DNA of 17,196 bases from the NCBI GenBank assembly GCA_030374735.1, contig JASCIV010000539.1:1-17196 (forward strand), in the 5' to 3' direction. The translations under genes and the position numbers were made by a program. The notes under the pieces are model-generated. The model searched no databases, had not been told where the DNA came from, and saw only the letters and a program-made list of their open reading frames with translations. The stretch is from Gracilaria caudata (Eukaryota > Rhodophyta > Florideophyceae > Gracilariales > Gracilariaceae). Each line of letters starts with the position of its first letter. Positions within the stretch are counted from its first letter, which is position 1. Positions 9,067-16,996 of this stretch are shown here, in pieces.

Positions 9067-9793
9067 CCGTCAGCGCTGCGTCTGTTATAAATCAGAACCT
9101 AATTTTATAGCCGCAAGCCAAGCACCAGACAACGGCTCAAGCTCGTGAGGCTCTGATTCACACCTTAATTTGTTGTTGCTGAGCAACCCCGCCTAGTAGC
9201 TCATGAAGCAAATGCTTATGTCCAGCAAGTTTTTGGTTTCTTGTCCTCTCTTCGCCAAAGCCTTGCCGTTCTTCTTCCTAGACGAAACTCTATATTTCCG
9301 ATACACTTTAGCATACATTTCATACCACTTATGTCATTACTCACGCCTCTCGTATTTGATACTGTGATTCTCGTTGCACACCGCCAACAACCAGCCAACA
9401 AGCATCCATTGCAATGTGCCTCTCATGTTCGCTGGCTGGCTTCGAGCCCGATCGGGCAACTAACTTTGCTTTTATCGTTGTTCTGGTCAAATCAATTCTT
9501 ATTTCATACTCCTCTCAAAACCAACTTACTTTTTAAACGACCATCAACATTTCGTGGCACTCTTTGACTGCTACAAACACTACAACCACATAGAAAACAA
9601 CATCACAGTAAGCAACTCTTTAGACAACTATCAATTAACTATCACCTTCTCAATAGGCACCCCTTCCTGCAAGCCGCCTTCGCACCCTCATTGTTGTTTT
9701 TTCCTCTTGCTCACGTGGCTTTGTAGCCTTCTTCTCAGTTTCCGTGCTCCGCTCTACTCCTAGCAAAGTGGAAGAAAGTCGCTGCTTTCCTCC

Positions 9794-11308
9794 ATGGAAG
9801 CTACTGCTGAGGCCCCCCAACCGCATCGAAGTGGCTGGCTTTCAAAAGAAGGGAAGCGTTTAAAGGCCAGAAGCAGACGGTACCTTGTTCTTCAAAAATC
9901 CCAGCTCGCCCATCATGTCAAGGAAAGCAGCCCTGCAACCTGGCAAATTGCCCTCAACGATATCCGAGTCACAATTGGAGACCGCCCTCTGCAATTCATT
10001 ATCTCAGCTGGTGGAAGAAGCGTAGCTTTCTTTGCAGACGATGTTGAAGACTATCATGGTTGGGTTCGCGCTTTAAAGTCTACTCAGAGCGTTGTGGAAG
10101 ACTTTTACACACTTGGAAAACAACTTGGCAAGGGTTCTTATGGAGAAGTATTTCTTGCCACAGACAGGTTATCGCATGCACAGGTTGCTGTAAAGATTAT
10201 CAGAAAGAACCCGGTAAACAGGAAGCAAAAGAAGTTCCTTCAACGGGAGCAGGCTATCATGACTACCGTGGACCATGATAATATCGTGAAAACTATTGAA
10301 ATCTTCGACAGCTCCAGCAAGCTTGCAATCGTGAGTGAGTATATGAAAGGTGGAGAACTTTTTGATCTCATTATTACTTCTCAGTACTTCACGGAAGACG
10401 TAAGTTAGTTGCTTCACCAACACACATACCACTCACTGTTTTGCAACGAAGCCGAGATCCTTAGGCGTTGCTTTCTAACAAACATGTATCTTCTCGACAA
10501 ATTCTTCAGAAAGCTCGTCACATTTCCAAACAAATTCTTGAAGGGGTTCGATATTTGCATTCTCGCAATATTGTGCACCGAGATATCAAACCAGAGAATG
10601 TACTTTGTGCCTCTAAAACATGGCCTCTCAACGTCAAACTTACAGACTTCGGCCTCTCCAACTTTCTTGGAGACAGTCATGGCCAGGATGACGCAATGCT
10701 TTTGTCACATGTGGGCACTTCGTACTATATAGCGCCTGAAATTGTTGGAAAAGGAGGCTACGGACCTGCGGTCGATATTTGGGCTTCCGGTGTTGTACTA
10801 TACGTAAGTTGATGGCTGACCTATCTTTCGGGAGTTTCGCTCTCTTTCAGATACATTCATTACGAGCGATCGTGTCCTCAGCGATTACTAACAGTTCATA
10901 ACAAAACGTTCCCTGATTGACTTCCTTTGCGTGTAGATCATGTTATGTGGTCGATTTCCGTTCTGGGGCAAAACTGACATCGAGTACATGAAAAGCTTGT
11001 CTCGTGGACCTTGCATGGTTGGAGAGGGATGGGATCAGGTCTCCGATGAAGGGAAGCAGTTTCTGAAGCAATTGCTTCAGGTAGATCCCAAGAAACGACT
11101 TACGGCTGAGCAAGCTCTGAACCATCCATGGATTTCACGAGATGCACCTGCTCTCGATCGCCGGCTTTCTAGCATAAGTGGGCTGGCAGTGATTGCTTCC
11201 AAAAACAAGTTACGCGTTACGCCAGGAGGAAAGTCATCCAAAGGACGGTCGGAGAATCACAGTGAGGGTCCGAATAGTATCAACGAAACAGTCACCAACA
11301 TTGATTAA
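9794..11308 (+). CDS. PH-domain Ser/Thr protein kinase, CAMK-like (423 aa, three exons)
   Basis: Exons are 9794-10399, 10510-10803 and 10937-11308, giving 423 residues. Residues 11-97 form a pleckstrin-homology domain, with SGWLSKEG at its start and the conserved Trp90 in its last helix. It probably binds phosphoinositides or proteins at membranes. Residues 105-366 are a complete kinase domain: GKGSYGEV loop (112-119), AVK lysine 134, helix-C Glu152, HRDIKPEN (225-232) with catalytic Asp227, DFG 248-250, VGTSYYIAPE with Thr272, and HPW (363-365). All catalytic residues are present, so it should be active. The GTSYYIAPE and DFGLS motifs resemble CAMK/CDPK kinases, but there are no EF hands. 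The tail of about 55 residues is Ser/Lys-rich. The acceptor at 10509 was chosen because TED joined to KARH fits the kinase family; an acceptor at about 10464 would insert 15 residues. The stop codon is 42 bases from that of the convergent p44 gene. Confidence 0.92.
10400..10509 (+). other. Kinase intron 1
   Basis: The donor GTAAGTTAG follows the codon for Asp202. The acceptor TTCTTCAG precedes AAAGCTCGT. The intron is 110 bases, phase 0. Unspliced reading stops at 10406-10408. Removing it joins the helix-D region to helix E of the kinase without a gap. Confidence 0.85.
10804..10936 (+). other. Kinase intron 2
   Basis: The donor GTAAGTTGA follows the codon for Tyr300 and the acceptor GCGTGTAG precedes ATCATG. 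The intron is 133 bases, phase 0. Splicing yields VVLYIMLCGRFPF, the expected kinase subdomain IX sequence. Confidence 0.92.
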
Positions 11309-11350
11309 TAACTAAAGTATCCGTGGCGCAGTTATGTTGTTGTTGAGAGC

Positions 11351-12634
11351 TCATTTTGACTGGTTGCGTATAGTTTGATTTCCACAGCCTGGACAATGAT
11401 GTAATGAATCGTGTATGAACGAATCACAATCAATACAGAAAACATTGAGACACTTGGGGCAAAGCAGTCGCAGAGCCTTTTCTTTACGCAACATAGTTTT
11501 GCATCCGGTGCACCGAACAGAGTCGTTGTTTAACAATTCGGTGACACGCTCACTGTGAGCATCGTTCGGAGCTCCGTTTGACTGTAGAGTGTCCGGTTCC
11601 CGCTCATCCACAGTAACAAACCTCGGTACAGGGAACAAATGGTGGTACGACCTTGCCAGATGTGGACTTGAAACCAAAGTCAGGCCACATAGAGCACATT
11701 CAGAAGGTATTTCGCTTATCCATGCTGAGCAACGCGGACAGTGATATCCGAAGCGTCCCTTTAAGTTTGGATTATTGCAGTAAAGGGTTGGTTGTTCAAG
11801 ACGTTCAAGCATTGGGAAACCCATTCGAATCAATGATGCGCTAACTTGTCTGTTCACAGTAGGTGGCGGAATGACATGACCAGTCCATGAATCTCGGAAG
11901 TGTTCTTCGTTACGAGCTATAACGTAAGTACCACCGGCCTTCTTCGTGAGACACCGTAATATGTAGAGCTCAGCCCCGAGCCCAATTGCAGAGCAACGAA
12001 TCTTCTCAGAAACTAGAGATTCAATCGTTTGATGAATGTCACCGGGATCGCACGTCGAAAGAGAGCCGTACGCGATGATGATCTCTTTCATGCCATATGG
12101 TGGTACAGACGCCAGATTGTTCTTTGCCACAGTGAGAGAGTTTTGAAGGGAAGCGTTTCCACCGGGCCCCATTCTGGAAGCCTTCTGTACCGCTTCGATA
12201 TGATGCTTTTCATTAGAAGAGAAAGTTGAGAGTCTGAGAGCCTTCCCATCTCTGGTCATGATCACACTCAGCTGCGAAATGGGATTCTGATCGAAAAATT
12301 CCTTGATAAACGACTGGACAGAGTCGATGACAAGATCTGCTCTCGATGGCTTAAGATCAGTTGAACGCAATGACTGCGACATATCAACGATGATGACACA
12401 AAAGCGGATAATCCCTCTCCGCACACCGCTGGGTCCGTCATCTCTGATCTTTTTCTTGGCTCTTTGGTGGTCAATTTGGTAAGACTTGAGACGGCCTGTT
12501 TCCGGGTCTTCTTCGATTTGCTCCCATGAACGAATCTTGCTGGATTCCCAGGCATATCCTTCGCGAATGCGTTTGATGTCCTCGTCATCTTTGTCGACAT
12601 CCACGAGCATGTGCCCTCGCAACCGACTTGACAT
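11351..12634 (-). CDS. GTF2H2: TFIIH subunit p44 / SSL1 (427 aa)
   Basis: This is the p44 (yeast Ssl1) subunit of the general transcription and DNA repair factor TFIIH. In the complex it holds and stimulates the XPD helicase, in the nucleus. The ATG at 12634 gives 427 residues, between the lengths of the human and yeast proteins; a TTG ten codons upstream was rejected. A von Willebrand A-like domain starts near residue 75 with DMSQS (84-88), and FFDQNPIS (113-120), TCDPGDI (194-200) and IGLGAE (217-222) match the family. A linker with SLIRMGFP (268-275) follows, then a C4 zinc site (Cys299, 302, 313, 316), CGLTLVSSPHLARSYHHLFP (316-335), and a C-terminal RING-like zinc domain (Cys375, 378, 392, 395, 400, 403, His408, Cys414, 417). 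No introns or breaks were seen. It converges on the kinase gene with 42 bases between stops. Confidence 0.96.
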   Translation of the reverse strand: MSSRLRGHMLVDVDKDDEDIKRIREGYAWESSKIRSWEQIEEDPETGRLKSYQIDHQRAKKKIRDDGPSGVRRGIIRFCVIIVDMSQSLRSTDLKPSRADLVIDSVQSFIKEFFDQNPISQLSVIMTRDGKALRLSTFSSNEKHHIEAVQKASRMGPGGNASLQNSLTVAKNNLASVPPYGMKEIIIAYGSLSTCDPGDIHQTIESLVSEKIRCSAIGLGAELYILRCLTKKAGGTYVIARNEEHFRDSWTGHVIPPPTVNRQVSASLIRMGFPMLERLEQPTLYCNNPNLKGRFGYHCPRCSAWISEIPSECALCGLTLVSSPHLARSYHHLFPVPRFVTVDEREPDTLQSNGAPNDAHSERVTELLNNDSVRCTGCKTMLRKEKALRLLCPKCLNVFCIDCDSFIHDSLHHCPGCGNQTIRNQSK

Positions 12635-12695
12635 GCTGAAGAAGCGAAGACGTAGCCTCCTCAACCCAAAAAACCTTCAATTGCGCTTGCTTTTG

Positions 12696-12726
12696 TTAGA
12701 TAACGCTTGATACAAGCGTTATCTAA
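12696..12726. repeat. Perfect inverted repeat, 14-base arms, 3-base loop
   Basis: The arms TTAGATAACGCTTG and CAAGCGTTATCTAA are exact reverse complements around ATA. The repeat lies 62 bases upstream of the p44 ATG, so it is either in the p44 leader, where it would form a very stable hairpin, or in its core promoter. Confidence 0.92.
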
Positions 12727-12853
12727 TGAGCTTGTCATTGACAGCAAGGGAAAGCTTCCTCCTTTGGCTTCGTGCGGATAACAGAATCTGCCAAAATGAG
12801 AGAAGCCGCCGGAAAAATGCGAAAACATTTGATACAAGGGTAGTTTTCGAAGC

Positions 12854-12871
12854 GAGATCATGAATGATCTC
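12854..12871. repeat. Perfect inverted repeat, 8-base arms, 2-base centre
   Basis: GAGATCAT and ATGATCTC flank GA. It is one of several tight palindromes in the p44 upstream region. Confidence 0.8.
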
Positions 12872-13030
12872 AATCTCTCCAAATGGCACTCGGGGAGCGC
12901 TTGTACGAAAGTACCCTTATCTTACCTTCGTAGAAGCTAGAGGTACGGAGTGCTGTACTACAAAGTTAAACGTTGTATACAGCAGCTGCGATCCTCGTAG
13001 TTTGGCAGTTGTTCGACGAGGACACCAGCA

Positions 13031-13058
13031 CTGCTGCTCGGGCGCTAGCAAGCAGCAG
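13031..13058. repeat. Inverted repeat, 8-base arms, 12-base loop
   Basis: CTGCTGCT at 13031 is matched by AGCAGCAG at 13051. The motif is simple and could arise by chance. Confidence 0.55.
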
Positions 13059-13243
13059 AGCTGTTCGAAAAGAGCTTTTTCTCTGCTACCGTGCTAGACG
13101 TATCATGCTCCACATTCGTGGGTGGAGGGCAAAGAACGGACACGAACGAACCACGCCGCTTTGGTGTATGGGGCGTGGCTGACGACGGGCAGACCTCGTG
13201 CCCCGCACCTTCCTTTCGTTTTGTCCCGCGTCTTCTGCCTCCA

Positions 13244-13250
13244 TATAAAG
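13244..13250 (+). promoter_or_regulatory. TATA-box-like TATAAAG
   Basis: A TATA-type string lies in otherwise GC/pyrimidine-rich sequence, 73 bases upstream of the ATG at 13323. It may be a core promoter for a short transcript; it is about 870 bases from the substrate-binding protein start. Confidence 0.3.
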
Positions 13251-13322
13251 CACTAATAACAGCGTCCAAATACTGAGCTAAGTCCTATTGTGCGTACCGT
13301 TGAACCTGGATTCCTCCTGGAG

Positions 13323-13556
13323 ATGACTGGTATGCATGATTGCGATACCTCGGACGAAGATACAACGGAACACATTCAGAAAAACTCGAACGCCCCAAAT
13401 CGAGAACACCCTTGTAGAGGCAACTTGCATTCACAACCTCGTCTACATTTCTTCGAAGTTTTGGGAGCAGAACTGCGTCTTGCGCTGCTCCTCGTACACT
13501 TTACATTCAAGGAAGCGCATCATCATGATGGCATCATGCATGATGGGCTTCCTTGA
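13323..13556 (+). CDS. Small hypothetical ORF ending inside an inverted repeat (77 aa)
   Basis: The ATG at 13323 opens 77 codons, beginning with an acidic stretch and ending in a His-rich segment. A TATA-like string precedes it. Its last 20 codons are the large inverted repeat at 13498-13564, so that part of the peptide is dictated by DNA symmetry. No domain is seen, and a second open frame overlaps it. Non-coding RNA or chance are at least as likely. Confidence 0.17.
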   Translation: MTGMHDCDTSDEDTTEHIQKNSNAPNREHPCRGNLHSQPRLHFFEVLGAELRLALLLVHFTFKEAHHHDGIMHDGLP

Positions 13557-13564
13557 ATGAAAGT
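13498..13564. repeat. Long imperfect inverted repeat (about 33-base arms, essentially no loop)
   Basis: Left arm 13498-13530 and right arm 13532-13564 are reverse complements apart from one base offset in each half and one mismatch. The best-matched blocks are CATTCAAGGAAGC at the outer side and CATGATG at the centre. The structure would fold as a snap-back hairpin in RNA or a cruciform in DNA. It could be a fold-back element remnant, an RNA precursor or a transcription barrier. Confidence 0.88.
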
Positions 13565-13636
13565 ATGTCGTAGATATCTGGCTTCTGCGTTATTGCACTA
13601 GAGTGTTCGTTACAAACGGACGAGGTTCTCGTGCAA

Positions 13637-13651
13637 GTTGCACGGTGCAAC
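13637..13651. repeat. 15-base odd palindrome GTTGCACGGTGCAAC
   Basis: Seven-base arms mirror around a single G. It shares CGGTGCA with the palindrome at 9051-9066, which also lies in a divergent intergenic region. Confidence 0.75.
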
Positions 13652-14120
13652 CCAAAGTTTGAAAAGAATACAGTGCGTGTTCCGCGATCTCAAATTTGCC
13701 AAGGAGAACAGCGTGTTTCGCAACCAATCGATTTACACCTCGCTCAGACTTCACAGCAACCCATCACATCTCCACATGTGTGGCTGGGCCTTGTGTGTGT
13801 TTTACGCATCATGATGTTCGTGGAATGCAGACAGGAAGAGTTACAATGGTTTACCATCCTATCCGTTCGCAGGTTACACTACCTAAGCGAGAAGAGAGAT
13901 AGCAGTGTCTGATCTCCCTTGCTACAACGGCCTAGATACCAGCAGAGCACGTCCGTCACCGGTCGACCGACATCTATCCTATTTGGCTATATTTCACAGT
14001 GCTTGCAAGCCCCAGAGTTATTCAACTGAGCCCATACGGTCTGGTACAAAATTTGCGCTACTGTGTGATACGAGAGTAGAACTTTCGTCATAATCTTTCT
14101 AAGCTCTTCGCAATCTCAAA

Positions 14121-16004
14121 ATGGCGCGCAAACACTTCTGTTCCCCGACTTCGCGACAATTTTACAGCTTGGTCGTTCTACTCGTTTTGGTTGTTTCTGT
14201 CTCTGCACAGTCACGAGACTCCAACTGCCGTAATCCTGTGGAATCGTGTGACCCAAGGACAGATTACTTCCCGGAATCGGCAAGAATCACCATCGAATTT
14301 GCGAGCACAATTGTTGAAGTCTCATACTCGAACACACATGTCGATATCACAGCGTCAGGCGCTAATCGAAGCCATATACTTCCCTATCGTTTTATTCGAT
14401 GTGGGTGCCCCCGTCCACCTGGCTCTGAAAGCCGTATCGTACACTTTACAGGCCCTTCATCTCTACATGTCACCGAGTCTCCTTCGCTGGCTCTATTGGA
14501 GGCCCTTGATCCATCCTTGGAAGCTCTGTCCTATGTCAACACTGTAGCCACTGTATTTTCTACTCGAATTCGTGAAAAGGTTCTTGTGACCAACGAAGTA
14601 CAAGAAGTGAGAGGTCTAGATGGAGTTGACTTTGCAAGGCTCCAAGGAGACTCAGAGCTGTCGGCGAGCATTATCGGCTCTTTTGAATTCGAAACATATC
14701 TCGAGAAGACTGGAGATGTGCCATTTCTCGTTGTTCCTGATCCACACGAACCGTCGCCGCTTGGGAGGGCTGAACTCGTCAAACTGGTTGGTGTGTTCCT
14801 GGGAGCAGCAGAAGAAGCGAATTCTTTGTTTGCCAATATTGTGACAGAATATCAGGATGCAAGCCGAAGAGCACGCGAGGCTGCTAGACGCCCGTCTGTG
14901 CTCCTGAACCGGCCATTTAAAGTTGAGACCGTTGATCTTTCGGTACCTGTTGATGATCTTTATACCTGGTTCATGCCGCATCGCGAACAGTACATTACCG
15001 ACTTTCTTGAGGACGCAAATGCTGACTACGTGCATGAGAGAGTGGTAAACGACGCCACCCTAGAATTCCCGTTTTCAAGAGTTATAGAAGACTTTAGGTT
15101 CGCCCGCTTTCACCTTTTCGTGGGCCATTCTCCTTCCATTCCGAGCCGAGATACGCTGGAGGAATATATGAATGCTCTCATTGATCCAAACGTTCCCGAC
15201 CCGAGAGTAAGAGAAGCGATGGCCACAATCAATGCCGTCAAATGTGATAATGTGTGGAGCAACGAAAAGCGGGTTACAGAAGATGGATCTTCAAATGACT
15301 TCTTCGAGTCAGCGATTATTAACCCTGATGAAATCTTAAAGGATTTAGTTTCCATTCTTCATCCTTCTGTGGATTTTGGAGATCGGGAAATGTTCTACAT
15401 GGATCATTTCGCAGCTGCCACGGACGAATTTACACAAGATTGTCCGTATAACGATTTTGCTGGACCTCCTCCAAGCTCAAAGATTTATGTCGATAACGAG
15501 TTTACAGTTGCTGAACTGAATCGATTTGACATCGAACGTGCATGGGAGAGCGACATTCAACCAGAGTTGAAGGCTCTCGATTTTGACGCTGAGTATGACA
15601 TCTTGTTTGAGCCTGAGAACCGGGCCAACGAATCGAGCGCCGAGATACAAACCAGGTTCATCATAAGAGCTCTCACTGACCCGGAAAATAATGCCGAAAT
15701 CAGCGAAACCACGGAAATCAGAGAAGCTCTAACACGTAGCCTCGGTAGAGACGTTGGACAACTGAATTCTGACAGTTCCATAATACCCATTGATGATGGC
15801 CTTAGCTCGGCGGCGATTGCCATAATTGTCATCGCAAGTATCGTCGTCAGCGCTTCGGCAGTTGCGCTCATTTTCAGGCTTCTCCAGAGACAAAGAGGGA
15901 AGGCGTTCGAACTTCAAGTACTGCCACGAGCTCAGGTTTGGGGCCCGCCTGCTGACGAAATTGGGAGAACAGGTAAAGACTTGGAGGCACCTGCGACCGA
16001 GTAA
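14121..16004 (+). CDS. Secreted, membrane-anchored ABC-type substrate-binding-like protein (627 aa)
   Basis: The intronless gene starts at 14121 (context AAAATGG) and ends in TAA. Residues 1-30 are a clear signal peptide with a Leu/Val-rich core ending SVSAQ. The ectodomain (31-560) begins with Cys-containing SCDPRTDYFPES and carries a pattern typical of periplasmic-binding-protein-2 folds: paired beta segments, YRFIRCGCPRPPG near residues 91-103, then a long helix-rich linker and second lobe. Two N-glycosylation sequons are visible (NRS, NES). One transmembrane helix at about 562-584 is followed by a basic stop-transfer (RLLQRQRGK) and a tail of about 40 residues. The layout resembles the eukaryotic FBP1-type siderophore-binding proteins of algae, which bind ferric-siderophore complexes at the cell surface. 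The ligand here cannot be told from the sequence. The family assignment is by overall pattern, not by an invariant motif. Confidence 0.65.
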   Translation: MARKHFCSPTSRQFYSLVVLLVLVVSVSAQSRDSNCRNPVESCDPRTDYFPESARITIEFASTIVEVSYSNTHVDITASGANRSHILPYRFIRCGCPRPPGSESRIVHFTGPSSLHVTESPSLALLEALDPSLEALSYVNTVATVFSTRIREKVLVTNEVQEVRGLDGVDFARLQGDSELSASIIGSFEFETYLEKTGDVPFLVVPDPHEPSPLGRAELVKLVGVFLGAAEEANSLFANIVTEYQDASRRAREAARRPSVLLNRPFKVETVDLSVPVDDLYTWFMPHREQYITDFLEDANADYVHERVVNDATLEFPFSRVIEDFRFARFHLFVGHSPSIPSRDTLEEYMNALIDPNVPDPRVREAMATINAVKCDNVWSNEKRVTEDGSSNDFFESAIINPDEILKDLVSILHPSVDFGDREMFYMDHFAAATDEFTQDCPYNDFAGPPPSSKIYVDNEFTVAELNRFDIERAWESDIQPELKALDFDAEYDILFEPENRANESSAEIQTRFIIRALTDPENNAEISETTEIREALTRSLGRDVGQLNSDSSIIPIDDGLSSAAIAIIVIASIVVSASAVALIFRLLQRQRGKAFELQVLPRAQVWGPPADEIGRTGKDLEAPATE

Positions 16005-16379
16005 AGAGATCCGGTTTCGGTCACAGTCTATATGTTTATGGTCGTTTGATCATCTTCTTTAGCATATATGGACACCTAACGCTGCTCCGTTTCGGTTCCC
16101 AAAAGAGAAATCAGACACACAACGGGAAGTCGAATCGCATGTGCCCCTATCTACATACCATGTGCGCGGTGTTATGAAAATGTTGTGGGTGGAGACCGTT
16201 GGTCCTGCTTTAATTATGGCGTTATCATTTGACTGGTGCCTTTCGACTGGACCTGTAGAATCGCAACATACGCGTAAAGACACCCATGTTCATCTCTCTT
16301 CTTATATGAGCTATGAGTGCACCAGCTTTGTTACAACGTAACGCAGAACGTTTCTGTCAGGGGCGGAACGCAATCGATT

Positions 16380-16401
16380 GGATTGGAATTAATTACAATC
16401 C
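16380..16401. repeat. 22-base near-palindrome centred on AATTAATT
   Basis: GGATTG and CAATCC flank AATTAATT, with one non-matching pair between arm and centre. Part of it, GATTGGAATT, recurs 57 bases downstream. Confidence 0.7.
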
Positions 16402-16687
16402 CAAATATGGCAATCAGGGATTGCACTTCCTTGAGAAGATTGGAATTCTCTCGATGGGAGAACTCTTTGCAATCTTGGTCCCGATGTGGTGTCTGCAAAA
16501 TACAAAACCGAGTGGCAGGTACGACATAAATGGGGAAGGTTGTTTGTGATGGTCTGCTTATACCAACGGAGAGCGCTGTTGATGAAGATGTGAGGCTGAC
16601 GGGGTCAGTTATAGACCAAACCTTTCTGTTTTGAACAGCACTTTTCGATTACTGAACTTAAGTAGACGACGTTGCTGTCGTAAAATT

Positions 16688-16707
16688 TCTCTCTCTCTCT
16701 TTCTCTC
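16688..16707. repeat. CT-rich microsatellite
   Basis: A run of TC/CT dinucleotides with one extra T lies about 290 bases upstream of the candidate start codon at 16997. Pyrimidine tracts like this are common near eukaryotic transcription starts. Confidence 0.75.
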
Positions 16708-16996
16708 GCATACGAAACGCGCTCGCCAATTCCGCGTTGCGCGTGGGTTTGCTAAAGACCCACCACCTATAACACTCCTATACGGCAGCCACGAACTACC
16801 AAACGGTAGCTATGCTATATGCACTGGGCTACGAATAGACCTCAGGTGTTTTCAAGTGCAGAGCGTTTCGTCACCGACGCTCATCGCCTTCATCTTCGCC
16901 ACCTCTTCCTTCAACCTCTACACTATAGAGACCGTCGACTAAGGGGCACACCACGGCAAGGGGCTCCGCATGTACCACGTCGCTACCCAAGAAACC

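Larger units (their letters stand above)
7844..9793. other. Divergent intergenic region between the PRXL2-like gene and the PH-kinase gene
   Basis: Nearly 2 kb separates two genes transcribed away from each other, so it should hold both promoters. It contains a 7-base triplet repeat near the PRXL2-like start, a GC-rich block (8050-8450), a TATAAAAA string at 8674-8681 with a tiny ORF after it, a tight inverted repeat at 8980-9008 and a 16-base palindrome at 9051-9066. The last 300 bases before the kinase ATG are pyrimidine-rich and look like a leader. No RNA gene was recognised. Open frames here are short and unconvincing. Confidence 0.5.
12635..14120. other. Divergent intergenic region between p44 and the substrate-binding protein gene
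   Basis: About 1.5 kb separates two outward-facing genes, so both promoters should be here. It is marked by several short-loop inverted repeats (12696-12726, 12854-12871, 13031-13058, 13498-13564, 13637-13651). The decamer TTGATACAAG, part of the first hairpin, is repeated near 12828. A TATAAAG string lies at 13244 with a doubtful small ORF after it. No RNA gene or transposon ORF was recognised. Confidence 0.5.
16005..16996. other. Intergenic region downstream of the substrate-binding protein gene
   Basis: No convincing gene was found. An ATG-initiated 78-codon frame at 16313-16549 has no recognisable domain. The region holds a near-palindrome at 16380-16401, the direct decamer repeat GATTGGAATT at 16381 and 16438, and a CT-rich run at 16688-16707. 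That run may mark the promoter or leader of a gene starting near 16997. Confidence 0.45.

Noticed and set aside
10465..10509. Kinase exon 2 starting 45 bases earlier
   Set aside because: An AG at about 10463-10464 also keeps the frame, but it would insert 15 residues between TED and KARH, where kinases of this group have none.
12635..12664. Longer N-terminus of p44
   Set aside because: The extension begins with TTG and adds ten residues with no family counterpart; the ATG at 12634 is the better start.
16313..16549. A 78-codon ORF with a real ATG downstream of the substrate-binding gene
   Set aside because: No domain, promoter or neighbour supports it, and a second frame over the same bases is nearly as long.
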